The notes beneath the pieces are model-generated. The model saw nothing but the letters and a program-made list of their open reading frames with translations. It ran no database searches and was not told where the DNA came from. Of a DNA stretch of 64,000 bases, positions 8,519 to 21,888 are shown one piece after another. The position numbers and the translations under genes were made by a program. The DNA is taken from contig DAOMNQ010000001.1 in assembly GCA_035443945.1 (NCBI GenBank), positions 55,368 through 119,367 of the forward strand, read 5' to 3'. Numbering within the stretch: position 1 is the stretch's first letter; every line of letters begins with the position of its first letter. Source of the DNA: CAADGN01 sp035443945. GTDB taxonomy: Bacteria; Planctomycetota; Phycisphaerae; Phycisphaerales; UBA1924.

Positions 8519-9626
8519 GACATCACGGATGAAGTGGCGGAGTGGCGGAGAGGCAGAGTGGCAAATTGACGGACGCACCGTGCTGTGGCGGCGGGTCCTC
8601 CACCACCACTTCCTGCTCTGTGCTCTCTGTGCCTCTGGGGTGAACTCCGCGCCGGCGCCGGCGCTCGCGCAGGAGGCGTCGTGGTTCGCGACGCGCGTGC
8701 TCGACTACGACCCCGCGCCGGGGCAGTTCGTGCGGCACCCGGCGTTCAGCGACCCCGCCCGCGCCCTCGGCCATCCCGTCGGCGGCGGCACGCTCGACGG
8801 CGACGACACCAAGGTCGTCACGCTCGGCGGGTTCGGCGGCTCGATCACGCTCGGCTTCGACCGGCGCGTGATGGACGACCCCAAGAACCCGATGGGCCTC
8901 GACTTCATCGTCTTCGGGAACGCCTTCTGGGTCGGCGGCAACCCGAACCGCCGATGGGCTGAGCCGGCGACCGTCGAGATCAGCCTCGACGTGAACGCCA
9001 ACGGCATCCCGGACGATCCGTGGTACGTCATTCCCGGCTCGCACCTCGCCCAGCCCCCGGTCGTACACCTCGACTGGCAGACGTGGGACGACGACATCGC
9101 GGACCCGACGTGGCCGCCGCACCAGGCGTCGTGGCTGCCCTTCGGCGCGTCGGGGACGTGGACGACGTGGGCGTACCGCCCGCCGCCAGCGGTCTTCGAG
9201 GGTTCGTCGCCCGTGCTGGACAACCCGAACGGGCCGTGGGCGACGGTCGAGGGCGTGTGGGGGTACGCGGACCTCTCGCCGACGCTCGTGCTGGGGGACA
9301 TGAACGGCGACAACACGGTCGATGAACCGACGATCGCGCCCGACCGCTTCTACACCGTGCCGGACGATCCGTTCGAGGTGGGCGTGTCGCCAGGCTCGGG
9401 GGGAGGGGACGCCTTTGACATCGCGTGGGCGGTCGATCCGGCGACGGGAGCGCCTGCGATGCTGCCGGGGTTCGACTTCATCCGCATCACCACGGCGTGC
9501 AACGTGGTACGAACGCCCTTCGGCGAATCGTCGGCGGAGATCGGCGGCGTCGCCATCGTGCGGCCGGCGGCGAATGGCGGCGCGTCCTCGCCTGCCGTCC
9601 CGCACAGCGCGAGTCGATGGCCATGA
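8511..9626 (+). CDS. Exported surface protein of cobalamin-linked type
   Basis: 371 residues. An N-terminal signal sequence (VLHHHFLLCALCASGV...PALAQ) ends near residue 55. The mature protein has LGGFGGSITLGFDRRV, GLDFIVFGNAFWVGG and the ISLDVNANGIPDDPWYVIPGSH segment. From memory this matches surface proteins found beside BtuB/BtuG genes in Bacteroidetes. A DMNGDNTVDEPTI segment resembles a dockerin/EF-hand calcium loop. The ATG at 8511 is chosen because GAGGAGG ends 7 nt upstream and the gene then overlaps the previous stop by 8 nt; an ATG at 8529 is possible. The first ~45 codons lie in low-complexity repeats (see findings). No PEP-CTERM tail. Confidence 0.8.
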   Translation: MRRTSRMKWRSGGEAEWQIDGRTVLWRRVLHHHFLLCALCASGVNSAPAPALAQEASWFATRVLDYDPAPGQFVRHPAFSDPARALGHPVGGGTLDGDDTKVVTLGGFGGSITLGFDRRVMDDPKNPMGLDFIVFGNAFWVGGNPNRRWAEPATVEISLDVNANGIPDDPWYVIPGSHLAQPPVVHLDWQTWDDDIADPTWPPHQASWLPFGASGTWTTWAYRPPPAVFEGSSPVLDNPNGPWATVEGVWGYADLSPTLVLGDMNGDNTVDEPTIAPDRFYTVPDDPFEVGVSPGSGGGDAFDIAWAVDPATGAPAMLPGFDFIRITTACNVVRTPFGESSAEIGGVAIVRPAANGGASSPAVPHSASRWP

Positions 9627-10456
9627 TCGCGGCGAGCGTTCATCGGGGTTTCACGATCGTCGAGTTGCTCGTCGTGGTGGCGATCGTCGCGCTGCTGGCC
9701 GGGCTGCTCGCGCCGGGGCTGTCCGGGGCGCGCGAGTCCGGACGATCGGCCGTCTGCCTCTCGAATCTGCGCCAACTCCAGGGCGCGAACGACCTGTACG
9801 CGAACGACCACGGCGGGTCGCTCGCGCCTGGCGCGCCGGACATGCTCCGCAACCTCACGCGCTGGCACGGCTCGCGCGAGAGAACTGCCGAGGCGTTCCG
9901 TCCCGAAGGCGGCACGCTGAGCGAGCACCTCGGCACGACGCTCGTGCGCGAGTGCCCCACGTTCGCGGGCGCGCTGCGGACGCTCGCCGAGACCGGCGCG
10001 GGATTCGAGCGGTCGGCGGGCGGGTACGGATACAACAACGCCTTCGCGGGCACGGTGCGCACACGGGCGAGCGACGGAACGCGCCCGCTCGTCACCGATC
10101 TCGCCGGCGCACCGCGCGAACGCTTCGCCACGCCCGGGGCGACGATCGCGTTCGCCGACGCCGCGTTCGCCGGCACGAACGGCGTCGGCGGCGTCGTGGA
10201 GTACTCCTTCGCCGAGCCGCGCTTCCACCCGGACTGGGGGGAGTCCGCGCGCGCTGACCCCTCGATCCACTTCCGCCACGCCGCCCGGAGCGATCGCCGC
10301 GCAAACATCGTATGGCTCGACGGGCACGCGTCGTCGGCCGCACGCACCTTCACATGGTCCAGCGGCCTCTATCAGCCGGAGGCGGGCGCCGTGGGCCTCG
10401 GCTGGCCGGGCGAATCGGACAGCAACGTGCTGTTTGATTACGAGCCGGGGCCGTAG
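9617..10456 (+). CDS. Type II pseudopilin-like protein with H-X9-DG tail
   Basis: 279 residues. The N-terminus is a class III prepilin signal: HRGFTIVELLVVVAIVALLAGLLAP, with Gly before the cleavage site, Phe+1, Glu+5 and a hydrophobic helix. Cys and Asn residues follow in a CLSNLRQLQGANDLYANDHGG segment typical of planctomycete DUF1559-like pseudopilins. The C-terminus has HAARSDRRANIVWLDGHAS, the H-X9-DG-type signature. Processing by a prepilin peptidase and assembly in a type II secretion or pilus-like system are expected. It overlaps the upstream gene by 10 nt, so it belongs to the riboswitch operon. ATG at 9617 or 9623. Confidence 0.88.
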   Translation: MAMIAASVHRGFTIVELLVVVAIVALLAGLLAPGLSGARESGRSAVCLSNLRQLQGANDLYANDHGGSLAPGAPDMLRNLTRWHGSRERTAEAFRPEGGTLSEHLGTTLVRECPTFAGALRTLAETGAGFERSAGGYGYNNAFAGTVRTRASDGTRPLVTDLAGAPRERFATPGATIAFADAAFAGTNGVGGVVEYSFAEPRFHPDWGESARADPSIHFRHAARSDRRANIVWLDGHASSAARTFTWSSGLYQPEAGAVGLGWPGESDSNVLFDYEPGP

Positions 10457-10500
10457 AGGTATCATCTCGGCAGCGCGCACGCGCGCGTGGCGGGAGCCGC

Positions 10501-10728
10501 ATGGACGTTGACCGGTGCGTTTGTCGTGGCGTGTCGTTCGCCGAGTTGATCCGGCTCGCGCGGACGGAGCATCTGTCGATCGACGAACTGGCCGAGCGCA
10601 CCGGCTGCGGCGAGTCGTGCGGGCTGTGCCTGCCGTACATCCGGCTCGCGGTCGCGACGGGGCGCGCGACGCTGCCGATCATGTCGGACGTGGAGTGCGC
10701 TCGGCAGGAGCGCGAAGCCAGGGCATAG
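10501..10728 (+). CDS. BFD-like [2Fe-2S]-binding protein
   Basis: 75 residues. Four Cys in the BFD arrangement: CVC near residues 7-9, then CGESCGLC near residues 36-43 after a short helix (SFAELIRLARTE...LAERTG). This fold binds a [2Fe-2S] cluster in bacterioferritin-associated ferredoxin, NirB and CopZ-like proteins. It lies 44 nt after the pseudopilin gene on the same strand, so it may be co-transcribed with the B12 cassette; no separate promoter is obvious. It converges with rpoC. Confidence 0.8.
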   Translation: MDVDRCVCRGVSFAELIRLARTEHLSIDELAERTGCGESCGLCLPYIRLAVATGRATLPIMSDVECARQEREARA

Positions 10729-10732
10729 CGCG

Positions 10733-10768
10733 AAAAAAAGTGTGGCACAGGCGCGATGCCTGTGCCAC
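10733..10768 (-). terminator. Rho-independent terminator of the rplK-rpoC unit
   Basis: Read on the minus strand, the hairpin TGGCACAGGC / GCCTGTGCCA (10743-10767, loop of 5, extendable by one pair) is followed by AC and seven T (10733-10739). It starts 26 nt after the rpoC stop. The stem is one copy of a palindrome that occurs twice more in this window. Confidence 0.8.
10743..10767. repeat. Dispersed palindromic repeat, copy 1
   Basis: TGGCACAGGC (10743-10752), 5-nt loop GCGAT, GCCTGTGCCA. The arms are identical to those of the copies at 33873 and 45309; only the loop differs. Confidence 0.85.
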
Positions 10769-10793
10769 CGATTACGATCGTTGTATCGTCGCG

Positions 10794-15284
<4,491 letters not shown>

Positions 15285-15405
15285 TCGTGTCTACTCCCGC
15301 GTTGTGTGCGGCCTGATTCGCGCGGATCAACCGACGAGGAACGCAAACCCCGTGCAACCGGCGCCGCGTGCTGTCCTCGGAGCACGCCGCCCGGAGCGCG
15401 GCCGG

Positions 15406-18400
15406 TTACAGCAGCGCCCCCGTGTCCAGACGCCGCTTCTCCAGCGTCACATTCATGCCCAGGCCCTTCAACTCGTTGCACAGCACGTCGAAGGCCACGG
15501 GCATCCCCGCCTCCAGTTTGTTCGTGCCCTTGACCATGCTCTCGTAGATCTTGGTGCGGCCCTCGACGTCGTCGGACTTCACGGTCAGCAGTTCCTGCAG
15601 GATGTACGCCGCCCCGTACGCCTCGAGCGCCCACACCTCCATCTCGCCGAACCGCTGCCCGCCCGTCCGGGCCTTGCCCCCCAGCGGCTGCTGGGTGATC
15701 AGCGAGTACGGGCCGGTCGCACGGGCGTGGATCTTGTCGTCCACGAGATGGTGCAGTTTCAGCAGGTACATGAAGCCGACGGACGTGCGCTGCTTGAACG
15801 CGTCGCCCGTTCGACCGTCGTACAACTGGATCTTCCCCCCGCGCGGCATCTTCGCCAGGATCTCGCGCGGGTGCGGCCAGCGGCCCTGCTCCTCGAACTC
15901 GCGATTGCGCCGCTCGACGTCCGCGTTCGCCTCCTCGATCGCCGCGTGGATCTCCCGCTCCGTCGCGCCATCGAACACGGGCGTAACCGCCTGGAAGCCC
16001 AGCACGTGCGCCGCCCACCCGAGGTGCAACTCGAGAATCTGCCCCACGTTCATGCGGCTCGGCACGCCCAGCGGGTTCAGCAGCACGTCCACCGGCGTGC
16101 CGTCCTCCATGAACGGCATGTCCTCCTCGGGCACGATGCGGGCGATCACGCCCTTGTTGCCGTGCCGGCCGGCCATCTTGTCGCCGACCGAGAGGTGCCG
16201 CTTCGAGGCGAGGTAGACCTTCACCATCTCGAGCACGCCCGAGGGCAGTTCGTCGCCCCGCTTCATGTGCGAGACCTTGCGCTGCTTCTCCTGCTCGATC
16301 GCCTCGATGCGGGGCCAGTACTGCTTCTGCACGACCTCGGCCCGCTCGCGCGTCTCCTTGGACCCCTTGATCCACTTCACGTCGAAGGTCTTGATCTGCT
16401 CGAGAATGACCTCCGGGATGTCGCTCGCGCCCACCTTCTGGCGGGTCATCGGGTCCACCATCTCGGAGCCGGTGATCTCGTTGATCGCGGCGGTCATCTC
16501 GCGGAAAAGATCGATCGCCTGCATGTCCATCGAGCGCTCGTAGGCCTCGATGTCCTTCTTCTGCTGCTTCTTCTGGGCCTCGCTCATGTGCGTGCGGCGC
16601 GAGAACTTCTTCGTGCCGATCACGATGCCCTCGACGCCCGCGGGCACCTCCAGCGAGTCGTTCTTCACGTCCTCACCGGCGCGACCGAAGATCGCGTGCA
16701 GCAGTTTCTCCTCGGGCGTCAGCTCGGTCTTGCTCTTGGGGCTGACCTTGCCGACGAGGATGTCGCCCGGCCCGACCCGCGCCCCGACGCGGATGACGCC
16801 GTTGTCGTCGAGGTTGCGGAGCATCTTCTCGGAGACGTTCGGGATGTCGCGGGTGAACTCCTCGCGTCCGAGCTTGGTCTCGCGGATCTCGACGTCGAAG
16901 GCGTCGATGTGGATGCTCGTGAAGACGTCGTCCTTCACCAGCCGCTCACTGATCACGATGGCGTCCTCGAAGTTCGAGCCGTCGAAGGTGTTGAAGGCGA
17001 TGAGGACGTTCTTGCCGATGGCGAGCTCGCCGTTGCAGGTCGCCGCGCCGTCGGCGATCACCTCGCCCTTCTCGACCTTCTGCCCGGAGCGCACCACCGG
17101 CTTCTGGTTCAGGCAGGTGCGCTCGTTCAGCCCGACGAACTTGCGCAGCACGTACTCGTCCGCGTTGTCGATGATGATGCGCTCGGCGTCGGCGAACGTC
17201 ACCCTCCCGGCGCGCTTGGCCCGCACCACCATGCCCGAGTTCACGCCGACGTGCGTCTCGATGCCCGTGGCGATCGCCGGCGGCTCGACGCGGATCAGCG
17301 GCACGGCCTGGCGCTGCATGTTCGAGCCCATCAGCGCGCGGTTCGCGTCGTCGTGCTCCAGGAACGGGATCAACGCGGCCGAGATGCCCACGATCTGCTT
17401 CGGCGAGATGTCGAGGTAGTCCACCTGCCCCGAGTCGATCTCCTTCAACTCGCTGTCCACGCGGGCCAGGATCATCCCCGAGCGCAGCCTGCCGTCCGAC
17501 TCCACCGCGTCCGCCGGGGCGAGGACGGCCTTCATCTCCTCGTCGGCGCGCAGGTGCACAACCTCCCCCGTCGGCTTGCCGTTCTTCACCACCCGGTACG
17601 CCGTGCGCAGGAACCCGTACTCGTCCACGGAGGCGAAGATGCCCAGCGAGGCGATCAGACCGATGTTCGTCCCCTCGGGCGTCTCGATCGGGCAGATGCG
17701 CCCGTAGTGCGAGATGTGCACGTCGCGGACCTCGAAGCCCGCTCGCTTGCGGTTCAGCCCGCCCGGGCCGAGCGCGGAGAGCCGCCGCTCGTGCACCAGC
17801 GTCGAGAGCGGGTTCGTCTGGTCCACGACCTGGCTCAGTTCCGAACGCCCGAAGAAGAAGTCGATCGCCGACGAGATGCTCTTGGAGTTCACGAGGTCGG
17901 CGATCTTCGTCACCTCCTCGGGATCCTTCACGCTCATGCGCTCCTGAACGGTGCGCCGAAGTTTCAGGAAGCCCTTGCGCAACTCGTCCACCGCCAACTC
18001 GTCCAGCGTGCGCAGGCGCCGGTTGCCCAGATGGTCGATGTCGTCCACCTGCGCCGCCGGCCGGCCCGTCTTCGGGTCGAGCCGGTTCGAGCGCAGGTCG
18101 AGGATGTACGCGACGACCTTCAGATAGTCCTCCGACGAGAGGAACATCGCGTCCTCGGGCGTGTTCAGGTCGAACTTCCGGTTGATGCGGAAGCGGCCGA
18201 CCTTGCCCAGGCGGTAGCGGTTCTCGTCGAAGAACTTCTCGTTGAAGAGTTGCAGCGCCTTGTCCACCTGCGGCGGGTTGCCCGGGCGCAGACGCGAGTA
18301 CACCTTCAGCAACGCCCTCTCGCGGTCGCTCCCCGCCTCGAACTGCTCGAGCTTCTCCTCCGCGATCGTGTTCAGGATCAGTTCGTCCGACGGATTCTGC

Positions 18401-19227
18401 ACCACGCGGACCTTCTTCAGGCTCGACGAACGGATCGCCTCCGCCTTGTCCCCGATCTGACGCCCGACGTGGACGAACTCCTCCCCAGTCTCCGTGTCGA
18501 TAATCGACTGCGCCGCCCAGTGCTCCGGCTGCACGTCCCCGGCCTTGACCTCCGTGACCTCGTAGAACAGCGAGATGATCGCGTCGGTCGAAGCGACCGA
18601 CTCGTCCAGGCAGCGCAGGAACGTCGTCGCCGCCATCTTCGTGGACTGGTCGATCTTCATCGCCAGCACGTCCTTCTTCGTCACCTCCAACTCGATCCAC
18701 GAGCCGCGCTCGGGGATGATCCGCGCCGAGTGCAGCGGGCGGTCACCCTCGCTGGAGACGATCGAGAAATCCACGCCCGGCGAGCGGTGCAACTGGCTGA
18801 CGATGACGCGCTCCGCGCCGTTCACGATAAACTCGCCCCCGCCCATCATGATCGGGAACTCGCCGAGGAAGATGTCCTCCTCGGGCAGGTCCGTGTGGTT
18901 CTCACGCTGAAGACGCACGGCGAGGCGGAACGGACGCCCGTAGGTCAGGCGCAGTTCGCGGCACTCGTCCGGCGTGTAACGCGGCTCGTCGAGCGTGTAG
19001 TGCAGATACTCCAGCCGCATCGTGCCGTCGTAGGACTCGATCGGGAGCACTTCCCGAAGGAGCGCTTCCAGCCCGAGCGACGGATCACGATCGTGCGGCC
19101 CCTTGTTCGACTGAAGGAACCGCTCGTAGGCACGCCCCTGAAGTTCCGTGAGGTCCGGGATGCTCATCCCGTCCCCACGCTTCGAGTAGTTGCGCACCTT
19201 CTTCTCGCGCACGGTCTTCCCTGCCAT
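15406..19227 (-). CDS. rpoB: DNA-directed RNA polymerase subunit beta
   Basis: 1273 residues with the usual order: protrusion and lobe domains, the fork/rifampicin region (LSQVVDQTNPLSTLVHERRLSALGPGGL), GRICPIETPEGTNIGLI, the active-site KMAGRHGNKG motif, and the C-terminal clamp segment QRFGEMEVWALEAYGAAYILQELLT. At E. coli positions 514 and 518 it has Val and Thr in place of Phe and Asn. The ATG at 19227 is preferred over the TTG one codon upstream because GAGGT lies 9 nt before it. The 278-nt gap to rplL contains a promoter-like TATACT. Confidence 0.98.
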   Translation of the reverse strand: MAGKTVREKKVRNYSKRGDGMSIPDLTELQGRAYERFLQSNKGPHDRDPSLGLEALLREVLPIESYDGTMRLEYLHYTLDEPRYTPDECRELRLTYGRPFRLAVRLQRENHTDLPEEDIFLGEFPIMMGGGEFIVNGAERVIVSQLHRSPGVDFSIVSSEGDRPLHSARIIPERGSWIELEVTKKDVLAMKIDQSTKMAATTFLRCLDESVASTDAIISLFYEVTEVKAGDVQPEHWAAQSIIDTETGEEFVHVGRQIGDKAEAIRSSSLKKVRVVQNPSDELILNTIAEEKLEQFEAGSDRERALLKVYSRLRPGNPPQVDKALQLFNEKFFDENRYRLGKVGRFRINRKFDLNTPEDAMFLSSEDYLKVVAYILDLRSNRLDPKTGRPAAQVDDIDHLGNRRLRTLDELAVDELRKGFLKLRRTVQERMSVKDPEEVTKIADLVNSKSISSAIDFFFGRSELSQVVDQTNPLSTLVHERRLSALGPGGLNRKRAGFEVRDVHISHYGRICPIETPEGTNIGLIASLGIFASVDEYGFLRTAYRVVKNGKPTGEVVHLRADEEMKAVLAPADAVESDGRLRSGMILARVDSELKEIDSGQVDYLDISPKQIVGISAALIPFLEHDDANRALMGSNMQRQAVPLIRVEPPAIATGIETHVGVNSGMVVRAKRAGRVTFADAERIIIDNADEYVLRKFVGLNERTCLNQKPVVRSGQKVEKGEVIADGAATCNGELAIGKNVLIAFNTFDGSNFEDAIVISERLVKDDVFTSIHIDAFDVEIRETKLGREEFTRDIPNVSEKMLRNLDDNGVIRVGARVGPGDILVGKVSPKSKTELTPEEKLLHAIFGRAGEDVKNDSLEVPAGVEGIVIGTKKFSRRTHMSEAQKKQQKKDIEAYERSMDMQAIDLFREMTAAINEITGSEMVDPMTRQKVGASDIPEVILEQIKTFDVKWIKGSKETRERAEVVQKQYWPRIEAIEQEKQRKVSHMKRGDELPSGVLEMVKVYLASKRHLSVGDKMAGRHGNKGVIARIVPEEDMPFMEDGTPVDVLLNPLGVPSRMNVGQILELHLGWAAHVLGFQAVTPVFDGATEREIHAAIEEANADVERRNREFEEQGRWPHPREILAKMPRGGKIQLYDGRTGDAFKQRTSVGFMYLLKLHHLVDDKIHARATGPYSLITQQPLGGKARTGGQRFGEMEVWALEAYGAAYILQELLTVKSDDVEGRTKIYESMVKGTNKLEAGMPVAFDVLCNELKGLGMNVTLEKRRLDTGALL

Positions 19228-19375
19228 CAACTACCTCGCGGTGATGGTTTGACTACGGCAGTTGTCCGCGCTGCGCGCGGCGCACGCCGTCAGCCCTGCC
19301 TGTGTGTTCAAGCCTGCCCCGCTGCTGCCACGCTGCCCCGACGCCTTGTGCCCGATGCCCGATCCAGAACCCGGC

Positions 19376-19404
19376 AGTATAGCCCGCCTTGCCCCTCGCG
19401 CCAC
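19376..19404 (-). promoter_or_regulatory. Possible rpoBC promoter in the rplL-rpoB gap
   Basis: On the minus strand TATACT (19376-19381) is a 5/6 match to the -10 consensus. The -35 (GTGGCG at 19399-19404, 17-nt spacer) is weak. It would give rpoBC transcription independent of the ribosomal protein genes, with a leader of about 145 nt. Confidence 0.45.
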
Positions 19405-19508
19405 AGCGTCCGAGAACAAGGGAAACTACCTGATTTGACGCCGAGCCCGGTGCCGGAAGCCCGAGGGGAGGGCGATCCGCCCCGCCCCCCGAGTGTCCGG
19501 TCGATGCG

Positions 19509-19913
19509 TCACTTCAGTTCGACCTCGGCGCCGGCTTCCTTCAGCGACGCGGCCAGTTTGTCCGCGTCCTCCTTGGACAGGCCCTGCTTGATGGGCTTGG
19601 GCGCGCCGTCGACCAGGTCCTTGGCCTCCTTCAGGCCCAGCCCGGTCGCCTCGCGGACGACCTTGATGACCTTGATCTTCTCCGCCCCGGCGGCCTTGAG
19701 GATGACGTCGAACTCCGTCTGCTCCTCCGCCGCCGGCGCCGCCCCGCCCGCAGGCCCGGCCATCATCACCGCGCCGCCCGCCGCGGCCTCGATGCCGTAA
19801 GTCTCCTTCAGGTAGTCGCCCAGATCGACGGCTTCCTTCAGGCTCAGCCCGGCGAGTTCGTCGCCGAGTTTGGTGATCTTCGCGGAAAACTCTTTGGTTG
19901 CGGTCTCGGACAT
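19509..19913 (-). CDS. rplL: 50S ribosomal protein L7/L12
   Basis: 134 residues, normal size. The N-terminal dimerisation helices (LGDELAGLSLKEAVDLGDYLKETYG) are followed by an Ala/Gly hinge (AAAGGAVMMAGPAGGAAPAAEE). The C-terminal factor-binding domain contains FDVILKAAGAEKIKVIKVVREATGLGLKEAKDLVD and GAPKPIKQGLSKEDA. It forms the ribosome stalk that recruits translation GTPases, anchored by L10 encoded just upstream (104-nt gap). Confidence 0.97.
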   Translation of the reverse strand: MSETATKEFSAKITKLGDELAGLSLKEAVDLGDYLKETYGIEAAAGGAVMMAGPAGGAAPAAEEQTEFDVILKAAGAEKIKVIKVVREATGLGLKEAKDLVDGAPKPIKQGLSKEDADKLAASLKEAGAEVELK

Positions 19914-20017
19914 GGTGGAACCTCGTTCTGTCGATGCACTCGCCCGAGAGGGGCCGAACCGTTCGGCGCTTTAACCCCGTGCGGGGCCAGTCGGACGCGG
20001 ATGCCTGCTTCCTTCGA

Positions 20018-20563
20018 TCAGGCGGACCTGGCGATGGTCTCGCCCTTCTCCAACTTCTCCTCGATGGCCTTGACGATGCCCGCGAGGCGCGACCCCGGCC
20101 CCTTGACCTGCGCCGCGAGTTTGCGGGCCGGGCTGAGGATGAGCGTGACGGCCTGCGAGATCGCCTCCTCGCGGGTGGGCATCGTGCTCAGCCGCTTGAC
20201 ACCCTCCTCGCCGGCGTACAACTCGCCGTCGAGGATCGCGCCCTTGAGTTCGATGCCCGGGAAGGTCTTGACGAGCTCGACGATCTCGCGCGCCACGTCC
20301 ACGACGGTCTCGCCGCCGTACACCCCGGCCGTCGGGCCGGAGAGCATCGGCTCGAGCGCACTCAGCGGCGTCCCCTCGAACGCCTTGCGGGCGAGCGTGT
20401 TGCGCAGCACCGTGACGCGCATGTTCTTCTTCGCGAGGCCCGAGCGGATGCTGTTCGCGTCGTTCGCGCTCACGCCACGGATGCTCACGAGCAGCATCTC
20501 CTCGACGCCGTTCAGGCGGTCGCGGTAGTCGCGGATGATGATCTCTTTGACGGCCTTGGACAT
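20018..20563 (-). CDS. rplJ: 50S ribosomal protein L10
   Basis: 181 residues. Begins MSKAVKEIIIRDYRDRL; contains the LRNTLARKAFEG and GPTAGVYGG-type strand segments of L10 and a C-terminal helix that binds L7/L12 dimers. Base of the ribosomal stalk. Only 22 nt separate it from rplA, so there is no room for the long structured L10 leader used for autoregulation in enterobacteria. Confidence 0.95.
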   Translation of the reverse strand: MSKAVKEIIIRDYRDRLNGVEEMLLVSIRGVSANDANSIRSGLAKKNMRVTVLRNTLARKAFEGTPLSALEPMLSGPTAGVYGGETVVDVAREIVELVKTFPGIELKGAILDGELYAGEEGVKRLSTMPTREEAISQAVTLILSPARKLAAQVKGPGSRLAGIVKAIEEKLEKGETIARSA

Positions 20564-20585
20564 GGTCGTTCCCCTTGGGGGTCGT

Positions 20586-21284
20586 TCAGGCGGTCGGGAC
20601 CGCCGAGGCGTACTGCACCTGGACGCCCGGGGTCATGGTGCCGCAGACGCTGATCTTCTTGACGTACACGCCCTTCACCGAGGATGGCTTGGCCTTCTCG
20701 ATCGTGGCGACAAAGTGCTGCAGGTTCTCGAGCAGGTCGCCCTCCGGGAACGACATCTTGCCGATGATCGCGTGGACGTTCCCGCTCTTGTCCGTGCGGT
20801 ACTCCACCTTGCCCGCGGCGAACTCCTTCACCGCGTCCACCACGTTCTTCGTCACCGTGCCGTTCTTGGGCGAGGGCATCAGCCCCTTCGGCCCCAGCAC
20901 GCGACCCAGTTTCGAGATCACACGCATCATGTCCGGGCTGGCGACCGCCACGTCGAAGTCCATCCACCCGCCCTCGATCTCGGCCACCAGTTCCTCGCCG
21001 CCCGACTTCACCGCGCCCGCGGCCAGCGCGTCCTTCGTCACGTCCGCACCGCAGAAGGCGACCACGCGCTTCGTCTTGCCGATGCCCTTGGGCAGGCTCA
21101 CCGAGCCGCGAAGGTTCTGGTCCGCCTGCTTCACGTCCACGCCGAGGTGCATAACCACCTCGACCGTCTGGTCGAACTTCGGCGGCTTGAACTTCTTCAG
21201 CGCGGCGATCGCCTCCGGCATCGGCAGCGGCGACTCCGGGGCCAGAGGACCGTTCGCTCGTGCTCGCTTGCTCAGTTTCGGCAT
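20586..21284 (-). CDS. rplA: 50S ribosomal protein L1
   Basis: 232 residues. The L1 signature is visible: KFDQTVEVVMHLGVDVKQADQNLRGSVSLP near the N-terminus, GRVLGPKGLMPSPKNGTVT in the middle, VEYRTDKSGNVHAIIGK after it, and KGVYVKKISVCGTMTPG near the end. It binds 23S rRNA at the L1 stalk. It follows rplK by 3 nt and is clearly co-transcribed with it. Confidence 0.97.
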   Translation of the reverse strand: MPKLSKRARANGPLAPESPLPMPEAIAALKKFKPPKFDQTVEVVMHLGVDVKQADQNLRGSVSLPKGIGKTKRVVAFCGADVTKDALAAGAVKSGGEELVAEIEGGWMDFDVAVASPDMMRVISKLGRVLGPKGLMPSPKNGTVTKNVVDAVKEFAAGKVEYRTDKSGNVHAIIGKMSFPEGDLLENLQHFVATIEKAKPSSVKGVYVKKISVCGTMTPGVQVQYASAVPTA

Positions 21285-21287
21285 GGC

Positions 21288-21722
21288 TCAGCCCTCCACC
21301 ACGGTGACGCCCATCGAACGGGCCGTGCCTTCGATGACTCGCATCGCGGAATCGACGCTCCCCGAGTTCAGGTCGGCCAGTTTCTCCTGCGCGATCTTCC
21401 GCACCTGCGCCTTCGTGATCGTGCCCACCTTGTCCTTGTTGGGCACGCCCGAACCCTTCTCGATCCCCGCGGCCTCCTTGATGAGCACCGACGCCGGCGA
21501 ACTCTTGATCTCAAAGGTGAACGAGCGGTCGGAGTAGACCGTCACGATGCACCCGACGAGTTTCCCGCCCAGTTTCGCGGTCGCCGCGTTGAACTGCTGG
21601 ATGAACTGGCCCGGGTTCACACCGTTGGCGCCCAGCACGGGGCCGAGCGGCGGCGCGGGCGTCGCCGTCCCGCCGGGGGCCATCAACTTGAACGATTTGA
21701 CAACTTCTTTCTTCTTGGCCAT
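21288..21722 (-). CDS. rplK: 50S ribosomal protein L11
   Basis: 144 residues, the usual length. MAKKKEVVKSFKLMAPGGTATPAPPLGPVLGANGVN is the L11 N-terminal domain with its Pro-rich helix; TARSMGVTVVEG ends the rRNA-binding C-terminal domain. The ATG at 21722 is chosen because GGAGGTGG lies about 7 nt upstream; longer frames run into the leader. First gene of the rplKAJL-rpoBC unit here. secE and nusG, often just upstream in bacteria, are absent; a secreted TPR-like gene sits there instead. Confidence 0.97.
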   Translation of the reverse strand: MAKKKEVVKSFKLMAPGGTATPAPPLGPVLGANGVNPGQFIQQFNAATAKLGGKLVGCIVTVYSDRSFTFEIKSSPASVLIKEAAGIEKGSGVPNKDKVGTITKAQVRKIAQEKLADLNSGSVDSAMRVIEGTARSMGVTVVEG

Positions 21723-21851
21723 CGGACTCCACCTCCCACCGGCCCCGGGCAAGGCCCGGCGAAAACCCGCCCCGGCCAGGGGTGCGGGCAGGCTCGGTGG
21801 TGCAACCGGCACCGATTTGTCGCCACGGACCCACCGTCCGCGCAGGGCAGA

Positions 21852-21879
21852 ACAATAGCCGGGCGGAAGGGGCGGGCAA
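21852..21879 (-). promoter_or_regulatory. Probable promoter of the rplK operon
   Basis: Minus strand TTGCCC (21874-21879), 16-nt spacer, TATTGT (21852-21857); each hexamer matches consensus at 4 of 6. It lies about 130 nt before rplK and just after the stop of the upstream gene. Confidence 0.5.
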
Positions 21880-21888
21880 GGGGAGACG

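Noticed and set aside
17740..17860. Natural rifampicin resistance from Val/Thr at RpoB 514/518 equivalents
   Set aside because: The substitutions are real, but such differences from E. coli are common between phyla and do not by themselves predict resistance.
19914..20585. L10 leader or L1-type autoregulatory structure
   Set aside because: The gap before rplJ is 22 nt, too short for a leader, and the 104-nt rplJ-rplL gap shows no clear conserved fold.
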